The notes: generated from the sequence alone by a model not told the origin. A DNA stretch of 64,000 nt from Bartonella sp. HY038 (GCF_014117425.1 NZ_CP059725.1:1426001-1490000), one strand, 5' to 3'; shown: positions 1 through 10,667, numbered from the stretch's first letter. Program-made: numbers and translations.

Positions 1-2962
1 GGATCATCCTGATATTGAAGCCTATATTGATTGGAAAGTTAACGAAGAACAAAAAGTTGCCGCTCTCGTCACTGGCTCTAAAATTGTCAAGAAGCATTTA
101 ACCGCTATCATGAAAGCATGCGTTAATTGCGAAGCCGATAATGATGATTGTTTTGATGCACAAAAGAACCCTGCCCTAAAGCGTGAAATTCGTGCTGCTA
201 AAAAGGATATGGTGCCTGAAAATTATATTCAACGCGTTATCCAATTTGCACGCCAAGGGTTTAAAGAAATTCAATTTTCTACCTATGACACCGATTGGGA
301 TTCAGAAGCCTATTTAACTGTTGCCGGCCAAAACTCAAATAACTCTGTATCAGTTAAAGACGAGTTTTTACGAGCCGTTGAGCAAGATGCCGACTGGAAT
401 CTTATCCGTCGTACCGATGGCGGTATTTATAAGACATTGAAAGCTCGCGATTTATGGGATCGTATTTCATATGCGGCATGGGCATCAGCTGATCCTGGCT
501 TGCACTTCAATACAACAATGAATGACTGGCATACATCGCCAGCGGCAGGTCCTATCCGTGCATCAAATCCTTGCTCGGAATATATGTTCCTCGATGATAC
601 TGCTTGTAATCTTGCCTCAATCAATCTTTTGCCTTACCGCAAACAAGATGGCAATATTGATATAGCAGCTTATGAACATACTGTGCGCCTTTGGACCATC
701 GTGCTTGAAATCTCGGTAATGATGGCGCAGTTCCCATCGCGCGAAATTGCAAGGCTTTCCTATGAATATCGCACATTAGGTCTTGGCTATGCTAATATTG
801 GTGGCCTCTTAATGACATCTGGTATTCCTTATGATTCTGATAAGGGACGTGCATTAGGCGGTGCATTAACCGCTATTATGACCGGTGTGGCCTATGCAAC
901 TTCTGCTGAAATGGCATCTGAATTGGGTGCATTTACGGGTTATCCTGCAAACGCTAGTCATATGTTACGGGTTATACGCAACCATCGCCGCGCAGCCTAT
1001 GGGCAAACGCAAGGCTATGAAAAACTCGCGGTTAATCCTGTTGCATTAAAAGATGTTGATTGCCCCGATTACCGGTTAATTGAACGTGCTCGCCTTGCTT
1101 GGGATAGAGCCTTGCAATTGGGTGAAGTACATGGCTACCGCAATGCTCAAGTAACCGTAATTGCACCAACCGGAACTATTGGTTTGGTGATGGATTGCGA
1201 CACAACTGGTATTGAACCAGATTTTGCTTTGGTGAAATTTAAGAAATTAGCAGGTGGCGGTTATTTTAAAATTATTAACCGCGCCGTGCCAGAAGCTTTG
1301 CGCACCCTTGGCTATAGCGAATCGCAAATTGCTGAAATGGAAGCATATGCAGTTGGCCATGGGAATATCAATCAAGCGCCAGCGATTAATCCATCTTCCT
1401 TAAAGGCCAAAGGCTTTACAGATGACAAGATTGATCTTTTAAATGCAGCTCTTAAAAGTGCATTTGACATAAAGTTTGTCTTTAATAAATGGACGCTTGG
1501 CGAAGATTTTTGTAAAAACGTTTTAGGCCTTAGTGACGCACAACTTGATGACTTCTCTTTTGAGATGCTACAAGCGCTTGGTTTCTCAAGGAAAGACATC
1601 GAAAAAGCAAATATCCATGTTTGCGGCGCAATGACATTAGAAGGTGCACCATTCCTAAAAGAAGAGCATTACGCTGTTTTTGATTGTGCTAATGCTTGCG
1701 GTAAGATTGGCAAACGTTATTTGTCAGTCGAAAGCCATATCCGTATGATGGCAGCTGCCCAGCCCTTTATTTCGGGCGCTATTTCAAAAACCATTAATAT
1801 GCCAAATAGTGCAAAGATTGAAGATTGTGCCAAGGCCTATATGCTTTCTTGGAAACTTGGTCTTAAAGCCAATGCGCTATATCGTGATGGGTCTAAACTG
1901 TCGCAACCATTGAATTCATCTCTTATTAGCGATGAAGATGACGAAGATGATAGCGTGGAAACTCTTTATGAAAAGCCAATGGCAGCACGCGTTGCCGATG
2001 TTAGCGAAAAAGTGGTTGAAAGAGTTGTTGAGCGCGTCATTGAAAAAGTGGTTGAGAAAGTTGTTCATGACCGCGATAAATTACCTAATCGCCGTCAAGG
2101 CTACACACAAAAAGCTATCGTTGGTGGTCACAAGGTGTATTTACGCACTGGTGAATTTGGCGACGGCCGTCTTGGTGAAATCTTTATTGATATGCATAAG
2201 GAAGGCGCTGCTTTCCGTGCAATGATGAATAATTTTGCGATCGCTGTGTCACTTGGACTTCAATATGGTGTTCCATTAGAAGAATATGTTGATGCTTTCA
2301 CCTTTACCAAGTTTGAGCCAGCCGGTATCGTTCAGGGTAATGATGCAATTAAAAATGCAACATCAATTCTCGATTATGTGTTCCGTGAACTTGCTGTTTC
2401 CTATTTAGGTCGCAATGATTTAGCCCATGTTGATATTTCAGATTTTTCTAATACTGCTCTTGGTAAAGGCGTAAAAGAAGGCAAAACAAATCTGATTTCA
2501 ACCGGTTGGACACGTGGCTACAAACCAAAAAGCTTAAGCCCTCTTTCCAATGAGCCTAAAGCTTCCAGTAATGTTGCACCAATTTCAGCAAATTCAAACG
2601 TCACGACATTAAAGCCAGCCAATACAATTAACGTTGTTTCTTCTTCACAACCAACTGCATTATCAAGCGATGGCGCTACAGCTTTCAAACATGATTTTAC
2701 ACCCGAAATCACTGAGGAAGCGATTGACGAATTTGAAATTGATTCTTTGTTTAATGATGATGAGATTAGCAATGCTTTATCAATAAAAGATGCAGAAGCA
2801 CAGCAGGCGGAAACTAAAAAGAAAACCGCTAGTCGGCGTATCCAAGCAATGATGCAAGGATATACAGGCGACATGTGTAGCGAATGTCAAAACTTCACCA
2901 TGGTGCGTAATGGTACGTGTTTAAAGTGCGATACATGCGGTTCAACTAGCGGCTGCAGCTAA
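1..2962 (+). CDS. nrdJ: Vitamin B12-dependent (class II) ribonucleotide reductase, 5' partial
   Basis: Reduces ribonucleotides to deoxyribonucleotides using adenosylcobalamin as radical source, so it works with or without oxygen. The frame is open from base 2 with no stop before the ATG at 110, and the residues there ([12 protein letters not shown], then [11 protein letters not shown]) are typical NrdJ sequence, so the gene begins outside the window. The catalytic barrel contains [18 protein letters not shown] and APTGTIG. A V/E/K-rich heptad-like linker lies near 2000-2070 and is followed by the C-terminal domain ([20 protein letters not shown]). The end carries two CxxC pairs and a final Cys, a zinc-ribbon-like tail usually involved in re-reduction. 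A strong hairpin terminator follows. Identification is firm; only the N terminus is missing. Confidence 0.96.
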   Translation, partial: DHPDIEAYIDWKVNEEQKVAALVTGSKIVKKHLTAIMKACVNCEADNDDCFDAQKNPALKREIRAAKKDMVPENYIQRVIQFARQGFKEIQFSTYDTDWDSEAYLTVAGQNSNNSVSVKDEFLRAVEQDADWNLIRRTDGGIYKTLKARDLWDRISYAAWASADPGLHFNTTMNDWHTSPAAGPIRASNPCSEYMFLDDTACNLASINLLPYRKQDGNIDIAAYEHTVRLWTIVLEISVMMAQFPSREIARLSYEYRTLGLGYANIGGLLMTSGIPYDSDKGRALGGALTAIMTGVAYATSAEMASELGAFTGYPANASHMLRVIRNHRRAAYGQTQGYEKLAVNPVALKDVDCPDYRLIERARLAWDRALQLGEVHGYRNAQVTVIAPTGTIGLVMDCDTTGIEPDFALVKFKKLAGGGYFKIINRAVPEALRTLGYSESQIAEMEAYAVGHGNINQAPAINPSSLKAKGFTDDKIDLLNAALKSAFDIKFVFNKWTLGEDFCKNVLGLSDAQLDDFSFEMLQALGFSRKDIEKANIHVCGAMTLEGAPFLKEEHYAVFDCANACGKIGKRYLSVESHIRMMAAAQPFISGAISKTINMPNSAKIEDCAKAYMLSWKLGLKANALYRDGSKLSQPLNSSLISDEDDEDDSVETLYEKPMAARVADVSEKVVERVVERVIEKVVEKVVHDRDKLPNRRQGYTQKAIVGGHKVYLRTGEFGDGRLGEIFIDMHKEGAAFRAMMNNFAIAVSLGLQYGVPLEEYVDAFTFTKFEPAGIVQGNDAIKNATSILDYVFRELAVSYLGRNDLAHVDISDFSNTALGKGVKEGKTNLISTGWTRGYKPKSLSPLSNEPKASSNVAPISANSNVTTLKPANTINVVSSSQPTALSSDGATAFKHDFTPEITEEAIDEFEIDSLFNDDEISNALSIKDAEAQQAETKKKTASRRIQAMMQGYTGDMCSECQNFTMVRNGTCLKCDTCGSTSGCS

Positions 2963-3015
2963 AAATAATCCCTGCTTATTTGTTTAAGTGGGGATCCTCA
3001 TTTTCAGTTTGATTT

Positions 3016-3060
3016 AAAAAAAACGCTGTGAGTCTAATGGTGGCTCACAGCGTTTTTAAT
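3016..3060 (+). terminator. Rho-independent terminator of nrdJ
   Basis: Perfect inverted repeat: arms at 3019-3032 and 3044-3057 (core CGCTGTGAG / CTCACAGCG), an 11-nt loop, an A run on one side and a T run on the other. It can act on both strands. Confidence 0.85.
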
Positions 3061-3337
3061 TTAATCTTATCGCCGCTTAATAAAATAATGCAGCACAGCT
3101 ATTTTTAAATAATCTTCACCCAACACGAACCGGTATTGTGTAGTTTCATTAATTAAAGAGATTCTTAAAAAATAAGTCGCCATTTAACTCATTACCATCA
3201 ATACTCGGTCAAACATTGGTATTTTTGGATCAACTTATCCACAATCGTGAATTATTTTAAAAAAAATGCATATTTAAGTGTTTTTAGGCTTGCAAGTTTA
3301 GATCAATATGCTAAATGCATGTCAACGCAAACGCGTT

Positions 3338-3413
<76 letters not shown>

Positions 3414-3492
3414 TTTATCTTATTGATAATGCTAAACAATCCTTAAAAGTTGAAAACTGGAAATAGCAAGGTTAGACACTTTTTAAGTGGGG

Positions 3493-4077
3493 TTAAACAT
3501 TCTTTGTTTTGCGTCTATTCACTTCTTGCACCAAATTTACAATTACTGGCGTTAGTTTTTTGAAGCGTTTCGCTGACCTTAAATAGTGTTGGTCCATGCC
3601 GGTTGTTCTTTGCCCTAACATGCCTGCAATGGTGCAACCATCGTAACCTAATTCTGCTAATATGGTCGCAACTGTGTGGCGTAATCCTTTTAGTGTTAGC
3701 CCTGCTCCAATTAGCCCTTTTGGCTCAAGCATTAGCTTGATTGGTCGCCGAGAGGCATGAAACCCTGAAACAGTCCATGGCTTACCTTAACTATTTACAC
3801 AAAGCATAGTTGTTTCGGTTTTTACCGTTTTAGAAATCTTGCGGGTAATCGGTGCAGGTAATGGAATCCATACAGCTTCGCCTGCCTTAACGCGGCTAGT
3901 AGAAATCAGTCCTTCATTTATTGTAGATTTGGGTAGCAAGATCGCGTCTTTCGGGTCCAACCCGCAACAAATCATCAAAAAAATCGATAACCGCATATGC
4001 GTAGGCATTGTAGCTAAAACAGCGTCACGCTCATTATTTAATCATGGGCGAATAGCATATGCCCCACCTTTTGCCCT
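3493..4077 (-). pseudogene. Tyrosine recombinase (phage/island integrase), degraded
   Basis: Reading the minus strand in one frame from 4077 gives a continuous integrase-like sequence broken by two in-frame stops: a TGA at 4042-4044, where homologues probably have Trp, and a TAA at 3787-3789. Recognisable parts are ERDAVLATMPTHMRL, LMICCGLDPKDAILLP, GKPWTVSGFHASRRP and the catalytic C-terminal block LTLKGLRHTVATI (R and H of the R-H-R-Y set), with a Tyr in the later MDQHYLRSAKR stretch. The N-terminal arm-binding domain is missing or unrecognisable; the same frame has a further TAG just upstream. It sits beside tRNA-Thr, the usual place for such an enzyme. The stops make it non-functional. 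Confidence 0.85.
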
Positions 4078-4097
4078 TAGCTATAGGGATTATTAAG

Positions 4098-4431
4098 ATG
4101 ATAGTTGATAAAGCCAATATTGCAACAAATCATGATAGTGGTAAACCATGCCTTGACCTATTGCCAGTAGAGCCTTGTAAAAAATAGCAAAGATTTTAGC
4201 CTTTGGTGCGCAAAAATATGACGACCATAATTGGCGCAGCCAAGCAGATGGTAAGTTTGTATAAGGGCGGCTTTACGCTGCCGCGGTGCGGCTTAAATTT
4301 CCGTTTGGAATGGTGAAGATTTAGACGCTAAATCCGGCCTACCCCACGCCGCCTGCAATATCATCTTTTTGCTTGAATTTATGAACAATAGCGGCGGCGT
4401 TGATGACAGTGTGAAAAAGTGGGCCTTGTGA
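4098..4431 (+). pseudogene. DUF5664 / dATP-dGTP diphosphohydrolase-like phage gene, degraded
   Basis: Pieces of one protein appear in several plus-strand frames. From the ATG at 4098 comes MIVDKANIATNHDSGKPCLDLLPVEP; then, in another frame, KILAFGAQKYDDHNWRSQADGK; then GRLYAAAVR; and finally GEDLDAKSGLPHAACNIIFLLEF ending at a TGA. The order and spacing match phage proteins with the DUF5664 domain, which hydrolyse purine dNTPs or occur beside phage DNA-metabolism genes. At least two frameshifts and internal stops show it is dead. It lies between the integrase pseudogene and an intact minus-strand gene, so it belongs to the decayed integrated element. The family call is from memory of the motif pattern. 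Confidence 0.6.
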
Positions 4432-4445
4432 TGGTAGATAATCAG

Positions 4446-5597
4446 TCATGTAACACTAGGAGGTACCAGTGGCGGGGCGTCAACATCGCGATTGCTAAGC
4501 GGTCGAATACCCCATTTTATAAATCCATTAACAATGGAAGCATCGGTCAGGACTTCATCGTTAAAAAGGCAATCAGAACCAAAATCAAAATTATAAAAAT
4601 TTTCTGCTCTTACTATCCGAAAGTCATGACTAGTAGACGTAGAAGTCCCAAAAAGGCAACTTTGAAAAACATTTTCATAAGGATAAGATATTCCTTCATA
4701 TTCGTTGCACTCGCCTGTAATTGGGTCATAAGTTGTCTCATTTACTGTAATAAATACTGGTATAAATTTGTTTTGCTGATTAAATGTGCATTTAAAAAAT
4801 TTGCAATTTTTAGTTCTGAAAGGTACGTATTTTTCATCAAAAATTTCCTTCATGAATGTATAATTATCATAAATAATGCCCTTAGTATTTGGCCACATTT
4901 TAAGCCCCCTAAGCATTTTATCGCCTTTAATTGTTACATCATGGAGAACAACTGCACTTCCGTTATTTTTATTGTACTTGTCAATAACATCAAGCGCTTC
5001 AAATTCAATTGGGTTGCCATCACAATTCATACCATTAGGGCTTTGCCGCGCACGTTCATTGACAAACAATTTAAGCACTTTGACAGCCTGACGTGCAAAG
5101 ACGTTATTTTTATCCGGAACGTCAATGATGTAAGACAAGCAAATGACTGCAGCTGTTTTTTCAGCATCTGTTGTATCAGCACCCAACAATTTGGTGGCAT
5201 CAACCAGCAATTTTGCAAGATTATTATTTTGTGTTTCTATCAAGTTATCGGTAGCCAATCGATAATTGTCGTTGCTAATAGCAAGTTGTTTCGCTTGTGT
5301 TTTTTCTTGCATAGCATGCAGCGCGCCGCGCCATACGACGACGCCCAATGTAATTATTCCGATTACCCCAATAGAGATTTTAGACGCAATTTCAAAATTA
5401 AGGGTTTCAAAGCCATCACCAAACCAACCTTTTAGCACGGCAATGTGGGTTGAATAAATACCCATGCAAGCAATAATCAGCCCCACGCATCCAACGACTG
5501 CAATGCCAGCCAAAATGGGTGGTCGCCAACTTCCAAGGCTTTCCCTTTTCGATTGTCGTTGAACAGTATCTTTTACTTCACGTTTCTCGCTGTTCAT
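4446..5597 (-). CDS. Intact two-TM protein with C-terminal repeat-like region, function unknown
   Basis: A 383-residue protein. The ATG at 5597 is preceded by GCGAGGGAAAAGC, a good ribosome site; a longer TTG-started version is less likely. Two hydrophobic segments lie near residues 28-50 and 72-90, after a basic N terminus. Residues 95-190 look helical and soluble (KLLGADTTDAEKTAAVICL). From about residue 215 short F/C/N-rich units recur (NCKFFKCTF, FQSCLF, FDFGSDCLF), resembling a degenerate pentapeptide-type beta helix. It runs against the neighbouring pseudogenes and is the only uninterrupted gene of the element between the tRNA-Thr and the Lrp gene. I do not recognise the family. An accessory (moron or defence-like) role is an inference from position only. 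Confidence 0.7.
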   Translation of the reverse strand: MNSEKREVKDTVQRQSKRESLGSWRPPILAGIAVVGCVGLIIACMGIYSTHIAVLKGWFGDGFETLNFEIASKISIGVIGIITLGVVVWRGALHAMQEKTQAKQLAISNDNYRLATDNLIETQNNNLAKLLVDATKLLGADTTDAEKTAAVICLSYIIDVPDKNNVFARQAVKVLKLFVNERARQSPNGMNCDGNPIEFEALDVIDKYNKNNGSAVVLHDVTIKGDKMLRGLKMWPNTKGIIYDNYTFMKEIFDEKYVPFRTKNCKFFKCTFNQQNKFIPVFITVNETTYDPITGECNEYEGISYPYENVFQSCLFGTSTSTSHDFRIVRAENFYNFDFGSDCLFNDEVLTDASIVNGFIKWGIRPLSNRDVDAPPLVPPSVT

Positions 5598-5635
5598 GCT
5601 TTTCCCTCGCGTTTTGCACAAGGGAGATTGTTAGC

Positions 5636-6123
5636 ATGAGTGGTTCAATAATCAATCCTTTTATTGATGAAGCCGGTGGCGTAAAAATTGCCGATTGTGT
5701 GGCTGATCTTGGTTTGCCAACAATTTCCCGCAATGGTGTTTATGATGGCTCCTGCCCGCAATGTGGTGGCAAGGATCGCTTTTCTTACAATATCCGTAAA
5801 GATGTTTGAAATTACCGTGGCTGCAAAAAAAGCAAACTCATTCCGCTAAGTGGTTTTGTGTTTAAGCGTGATGGCTATTTCAAGCCGCGTTTTGAGTGCA
5901 AGCGTATGGTGGTGGGTGAAGGCATTGAGACGGTGCTTGCTTACGCCTTGCGGAAAGTTTGCGCAATGACACCATTTACGCAGCAAGCGGAGACCTTGGC
6001 AACTTATGTGGCCCTGCCGATCGTGCAAGCAGCTTTGCTCACTCAAGCCAAACCATGCCCGACAGTAAGGGGCGTGTGCGCCGTGTTTTTGTGGCAGGTG
6101 ACAAACCACTGATGAGCGCTTAG
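5636..6123 (+). pseudogene. Toprim/primase-like protein of an integrated element, degraded
   Basis: The start at 5636 gives MSGSIINPFIDEAGG followed by a zinc-finger stretch (GSCPQCGGKDRFSYN) like that of phage and plasmid primases with a CHC2-type finger. A TGA then interrupts the frame. Downstream the sequence resumes with KRMVVGEGIETVLAYAL, a Toprim signature (G-EG-ET), then continues after further shifts to a final piece, RVRRVFVAGDKPLMSA, with its own stop at 6123. Compared with a normal protein of this kind, a large central part is deleted. It is the distal recognisable gene of the decayed element. Confidence 0.7.
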
Positions 6124-6344
6124 CAAAGATTGGAATCGATAATGCATGGAATCTCCTTTGCCACCTCCAATATCTAATTGAGTATTAATCAAGTTAGTTT
6201 TCTTGCAAAAAAGCAGACGCGTTATGCCACCCAAACTTTGTCACAATGCACTTATTTTACAATTTTCGACAAGGTCGGCAGGCGGATTATGAATTTAAAG
6301 CCGCACGCCATAATTTTAAATAGAGATATAGAAAATTATTATAC

Positions 6345-6839
6345 CTATTCAAAATCTCTCTTTCCTGTTTCCTTTTCTAAAACCATATAATCTAGCGGTA
6401 ATTGCGTTGTGTACTTGATTTGCTCCATAGCAAAAGAGGAAGAAACATCACGAATTTCGATTTTGCTGATTAGCTTTTTATAAAAGTTGTCATAAGCACC
6501 AATATCAGGAACAACAACGCGAAGCAGATAATCAATATCGCCGCTCATCCGGTAAAATTCAACAACTTCTGGAAACTCACGAACCACTTCTGAGAAACGC
6601 TTCAGCCACTCATGAGAATGAGAGCCGGTGCGAATAGAAACAAATACCGTTACTTTGGTATTGACCTGTTCCGGATCGAGTATCGCTACCCTCCGTTGAA
6701 TAACCCCATCTTCCTCAAGCTTTTGTATTCTACGCCAACAAGGGGTTGTCGAAAGACCCACTTTTTTTGCAACATCTGCTACTGCAAGAGTTGCATTTTC
6801 CTGTAAAAGACGTAATATTTTACGGTCCAACCGGTCCAT
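6345..6839 (-). CDS. Lrp/AsnC family transcriptional regulator
   Basis: A 164-residue protein. The start is the ATG at 6839 behind GAGGAACTA; an upstream TTG is possible but lacks a ribosome site. Residues 1-60 form the helix-turn-helix (MDRLDRKILRLLQ, VAKKVGLSTTPCWRRIQKLE), and the rest is the ligand-sensing RAM domain (EVVEFYRMSGDIDYLLRVVV). The family binds amino acids or related ligands as dimers to octamers and usually controls itself and a nearby transport or catabolic gene. No amino acid gene adjoins it: upstream is a 657-base AT-rich gap, then a secreted GlcG-like protein on the other strand. The effector cannot be predicted. Confidence 0.93.
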   Translation of the reverse strand: MDRLDRKILRLLQENATLAVADVAKKVGLSTTPCWRRIQKLEEDGVIQRRVAILDPEQVNTKVTVFVSIRTGSHSHEWLKRFSEVVREFPEVVEFYRMSGDIDYLLRVVVPDIGAYDNFYKKLISKIEIRDVSSSFAMEQIKYTTQLPLDYMVLEKETGKRDFE

Positions 6840-7496
6840 TAGTTCCTCACAATTCTTATTGGAAAACAAATATACTGATTTGATTTCGCTTTATATTTTT
6901 ATTCTGTTAGAAAAATATCTAACCATGCCTGATACTTAAAATTGAGCCGAATAACAATTTTAGCATGGAATAAATATATTTTCAGCAAGTACATAATTCC
7001 AATCATATTTTATCAGAATTAATTCAAACTTTAAATCTAATCCCACACTCTATTTCCGTTCTAATTAGATTATTTTTCTAACATTTAAATAAATTATATA
7101 AAAAAAATTCAAAAATTACGTTTTTTAAAAAATCTCACCCTAAAACACTGACCGAGCCTTCGTGTATAGTTATTACAATTGATTTTTAGAATATTTACTA
7201 TTCCTATGAAGTTCATTGCGAAAAATATAAGCTGTTACTGCGAAAAATTAGACGAGATCCTCTCTAAATATTATTTGATATCGTTTCATTTCAACTGGTT
7301 ATGAAATATGACTGAAATGATCGCATTTTCGTCAAAACTTAGCCTAGAAATAGCACTAAATCGCAAGCTAAAAGCTAACCAATGCGATATTTGAAGAATC
7401 TTTTACTTTTCAAATATCATGAAATGGTGACAAAGCAATTTAATGCCTTTTTACACTCACAATTAAATTAAAATTTATTGCATTCTGGAGACACTA
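6840..7496. other. AT-rich intergenic region between divergent genes
   Basis: No coding frame of merit is visible on either strand. The divergent arrangement means both promoters must lie here, and Lrp-type operators would be expected, but I could not pick out a convincing palindrome or a clear -35/-10 pair. Confidence 0.5.
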
Positions 7497-7991
7497 ATGA
7501 AAGCCTTGCTAAAATTAGCAATATTATCTTGTTTAATTGCCCTGCCTTTACCTGCAATTGCAGAATACTCGATTTCAAACCTCGATATCAATGACGCCAA
7601 AAATATGATTAATACTGGAACAAGTGCAGCAGCTGAAGCAAAAGCAAATATTTGTATTGCTGTGGTTGATACATCTGGAATGCTAATTGCTTTTCAACGC
7701 ATGGATAAGGCACCGCTTAGCTGCATTGACGCCGCAATTGCAAAAGCAAAATCTGCGGCTCTTTACCGTATAAAAACATCGGTAAATATGGATCGCGTCA
7801 ATAGCGCTGAGCCTGCTATTGCAACCTTACCCAATTTGGTGCCTGTTGGCGGTGGCGTACCCGTACTTAATAATGATATAGTAGTCGGCGCTGTTGGTGT
7901 GAGCGGCGCAATACGCAATGTAGAAATTCAAATTGCTGAAAAAATTGCCAATACTTACACAAAATCGTTAACCCAAACCAATACTCAATAG
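7497..7991 (+). CDS. Secreted GlcG/HbpS-like (DUF336) haem-binding family protein
   Basis: A 164-residue protein with a Sec signal peptide (residues 1-22, ending LPAIAE) and a single GlcG/HbpS domain: ANICIAVVDTSGMLIAFQRMD near the start, a helix with DAAIAKAKSAA, and the loop VPVGGGVPVL followed by VVGAVGVSGA. Members bind haem or corrinoid-like ligands or act as small accessory proteins to glycolate or propanediol pathways; the secreted type is often called haem-binding. The ribosome site is TGGAGACACTA. It stands alone with a hairpin terminator behind it. Family membership is clear; the ligand is unknown. Confidence 0.88.
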   Translation: MKALLKLAILSCLIALPLPAIAEYSISNLDINDAKNMINTGTSAAAEAKANICIAVVDTSGMLIAFQRMDKAPLSCIDAAIAKAKSAALYRIKTSVNMDRVNSAEPAIATLPNLVPVGGGVPVLNNDIVVGAVGVSGAIRNVEIQIAEKIANTYTKSLTQTNTQ

Positions 7992-8037
7992 TTGGTAATA
8001 CGCGCTAAATTAATTTATTTAAAATATACGTCTTAAT

Positions 8038-8070
8038 CCAAAAGCACAATTTTTTGTTGTGCTTTTGGTG
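8038..8070 (+). terminator. Hairpin terminator of the GlcG-like gene
   Basis: Perfect 12-bp stem, CCAAAAGCACAA at 8038-8049 with TTGTGCTTTTGG at 8057-8068, and a T-rich 7-nt loop. The T run is inside the stem rather than after it. Confidence 0.65.
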
Positions 8071-8190
8071 TTTCACAATCAAATTAAAACGGCTATTTTT
8101 ATAAATAGGAGCAGCCAACTAACTTTAGTAAGTTAAGGGCTGTCTAAGCATATAAACATTGTAATCAAACGAAATAAGCAGTCATCGTTT

Positions 8191-8357
8191 ATGAAATATT
8201 TTGTTACTGGATCAACAGTTCGAACAGGTGCTGATTTGGACAGTATGCATCGTAATATAGCTGTACGATTTTTAATAAATTACACTGCACCATTGCCGTC
8301 GTGCAACAAGAACGTGCGGCACAATTGCTAGATGACCTTAAAATCATCGCGAATTAA
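8191..8357 (+). pseudogene. Small broken gene of unknown family
   Basis: An ATG at 8191 opens a 45-codon frame (MKYFVTGSTVRTGADLDSMHR). From about 8280 the coding character moves to another frame reading HCTIAVVQQERAAQLLDDLK with a stop at 8355-8357. Together the pieces look like a protein of about 55 residues hit by one frameshift. I do not recognise it. The evidence is only amino-acid character, so it could also be chance. Confidence 0.3.
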
Positions 8358-8383
8358 CAATTTCAAGGGTATTTTTTTAAAAA

Positions 8384-8460
8384 TGGTGGGCCCGGAGGGA
8401 CTCGAACCCCCAACCAAGCGGTTATGAGCCGCCGACTCTAACCAATTGAGCTACAGGCCC
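8384..8460 (-). tRNA. tRNA-Ile2 (anticodon CAT, lysidine type)
   Basis: On the minus strand the acceptor GGGCCTG pairs with CGGGCCC, with discriminator A and an encoded CCA. The anticodon loop is CTCATAA (anticodon CAT) and the T arm is GGGGGTTCGAGTCCCTC. Its CTCATAA loop and following CCGCTTGGTT resemble tRNA-Ile2, whose C34 is changed to lysidine by TilS, rather than elongator or initiator tRNA-Met. Automated tools may label it Met. Confidence 0.85.
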
Positions 8461-8724
8461 CACGCAGGACAGTTCCTAAAGGAATGTTTCACTATATACA
8501 AGTACTTTTTTTAATTTTTCCAACTTTTATTTTAAGCCACATTTTATATGATTGTTAATTATGATTGAGTTGGAAATGCAAATATATGAGAGGGTAAATT
8601 CAGCTATAGCAATTAGCTAATTTGGGGATGCAGTTGCTAGTCATAATGAGTCTCATAATGCTTTATTTTTAATACTTAATATCCTTTAGCAATTACATTT
8701 AAGAGCAATTTATATTTCAAGGAG

Positions 8725-10293
8725 TTATTCTGTTTTTTTCCGTTTCAAACTACGTTTTAGGATAGATAGACTGGCACCACCAATTGTAAAAACAGTAGTG
8801 AAATATATAACCATCGCACCAAGGACTAACCCAATAACAGTCATAGTGCGGGTGAATAATGATGCTTCAACCGATAATGGATATTGCAAATATTGAATAG
8901 AAAAATATAAAATTACAGCCATAATAAGTGATGCAAGAATTAAACGGGGTACTCGTTTTAATAGTTGACTATCCCTGCTCCAATGCCCTCTTTTAATAAG
9001 TGTTGCGAGCAAAAGTATAGCATTAACCCATCCAGCTACAATCTCAGCAATAGCTATTCCCTTTGCTGAAAGATAGGGGAATAGTGTAATTGCAATAGCA
9101 ATATTGACTGCAACTGAAATACCGGCAAAAATCATTGGTGTTTTAGTATCTTCACGGGCAAAAAATCCTGGAATAAAAGCTTTTATCAATACAAATGCTG
9201 GCAGACCAAGCCCGTAAATGGCAAGGATTGAAGCAACAGTTAGGGTAGCAGTTGCATCAAATTGTCCTCGTTGAAATAATAGGCGTACAATGGGCTCTGA
9301 CATTACAAGGAACGCTGCTGCAGCTGGCAGAGTTAAAAACAAAGTAAATTCAACAGATCTATTTTGTAAATTGCTTGCTTCAACCATATTTTTAGCGCGC
9401 AATGCCCTTGATAGCTCTGGCAAAAGAACCGTTGCAACAGCAATGCCAACAACGCCAAGAGGTAATTGATAAAGACGATCAGCATAAACAAGTGATGATA
9501 CCGCTCCAGATTGGCTTGATGCGATATTGGTATTGATAAGCAAATTAATTTGGGTGATGCCGCCAGTAATAGCCGCAGGTAGCGCTAATACGAGTAAGCG
9601 ACGTACATTCGGTGTGAATTTAGGGATGCGCAATGTGATCTTCATTCCAGCGTTATAGACGGCTACCCATACAATAAATAATTGCACCAAACCTGAAACC
9701 AATACCCCCCAAGAAATATAGACACCAACATGCCAAACATCGAGCTTTACAAACCATGCATATGCCAAAACGCCAATCAGAATAATATTGAGAAAAACCG
9801 GTGCAATAGCTGCAGCAAAATAACGATGAAGTGAATTGAGCATACCGCCCATCATTGCCGCCAATGACATACATGCAAGGTAAGAAAACATGATGGTGGC
9901 AAGGCGTACGGTTGCATCGTATTTTTGTGGGTCGCTTGTAAAGCCAGGTGCAATAACATAGGAAACAAGCAGCGGCATTGAAAGTTCCATTGCTATTGTT
10001 AAAACAATTAGGATGGAAAATAAAACACCAAAGACCTCTTCGGAAAACTTACGAGCACTTTCCATGCCCTCTTCCTCGATTTGTTTCGAAAACAAAGGGA
10101 CAAAAGCGGAATTAAATGCACCTTCTGCGAAAAGACGACGAAACGTGTTAGGAAAACGAAATGCGGCGTTAAACGCATCGGCAACAGGGCCAGTTCCAAC
10201 GGCTGCGGCCATGAGCATTTCACGTATAAACCCAAAAATACGGCTCATTAATGTGCCAGACGCAACGGTTGCAAACTTCTTTAAAAGACTCAT
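8725..10293 (-). CDS. murJ: Lipid II flippase MurJ (MviN)
   Basis: Moves lipid-linked peptidoglycan precursor across the inner membrane. The 522-residue protein starts with MSLLKKFATVASGTLMSRI, the usual N terminus of alphaproteobacterial MurJ, which decides for the ATG at 10293 over one 36 bases upstream. Typical blocks are FGFIREML, GPVADAFNAAFRFPNTFRRL and AEGAFNSAFVPLF, followed by about 14 hydrophobic segments and a basic C-terminal tail (LKRSLKRKK). In many rhizobia trpS follows directly; here trpS is about 37 kb away. Confidence 0.96.
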   Translation of the reverse strand: MSLLKKFATVASGTLMSRIFGFIREMLMAAAVGTGPVADAFNAAFRFPNTFRRLFAEGAFNSAFVPLFSKQIEEEGMESARKFSEEVFGVLFSILIVLTIAMELSMPLLVSYVIAPGFTSDPQKYDATVRLATIMFSYLACMSLAAMMGGMLNSLHRYFAAAIAPVFLNIILIGVLAYAWFVKLDVWHVGVYISWGVLVSGLVQLFIVWVAVYNAGMKITLRIPKFTPNVRRLLVLALPAAITGGITQINLLINTNIASSQSGAVSSLVYADRLYQLPLGVVGIAVATVLLPELSRALRAKNMVEASNLQNRSVEFTLFLTLPAAAAFLVMSEPIVRLLFQRGQFDATATLTVASILAIYGLGLPAFVLIKAFIPGFFAREDTKTPMIFAGISVAVNIAIAITLFPYLSAKGIAIAEIVAGWVNAILLLATLIKRGHWSRDSQLLKRVPRLILASLIMAVILYFSIQYLQYPLSVEASLFTRTMTVIGLVLGAMVIYFTTVFTIGGASLSILKRSLKRKKTE

Positions 10294-10667
10294 TTTACTG
10301 CTTTTCAATGACTGCGCCGCAAATAGCATTATAAATAAGCGGCTTTTTGCCTTAGGCTTAACCTTAAACTACGAAGCAAACAAGTCTAACAATACCGAAT
10401 TAAAAAAATCTTATAATATCAAATCAAAAAATCTATATACTTTTTTTGATGGTAAAAACTGATCGGATAGGGATTGGCAAGCAGAGGTGCCATCATCACA
10501 TAATTCTTATCTTATTTCACTTGTTTATTGATGAAATTGGATTAAATTTTATGGGAATAACGAATGTTAAAGAGTGGCATATACAAAATTATGTGATTTT
10601 GTCGACAAATAAACTTCACTTATTAAAATTAAAAAAATTTTCAACAATATGTAGTTAGGGAAATAAA
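10294..10667. other. Intergenic region between murJ and the acidic-protein gene
   Basis: The flanking genes diverge, so the region should carry both promoters. It is AT-rich and I see no gene, hairpin or known site in it. A 70-codon frame at 10446-10658 has no coding character. Confidence 0.4.

Noticed and set aside
4419..5435. A long plus-strand frame of about 338 codons
   Set aside because: It is antisense to the minus-strand membrane-protein gene, rich in Cys/Ile/Phe, without a ribosome site; a shadow frame.
6130..6180. Possible right attachment site (GAATCTCC...CCACC resembling the 3' end of tRNA-Thr)
   Set aside because: Similarity is weak and interrupted; no run of tRNA sequence long enough for an att repeat.
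10446..10658. 70-codon frame upstream of the acidic-protein gene
   Set aside because: No coding character or ribosome site; lies in a promoter region.
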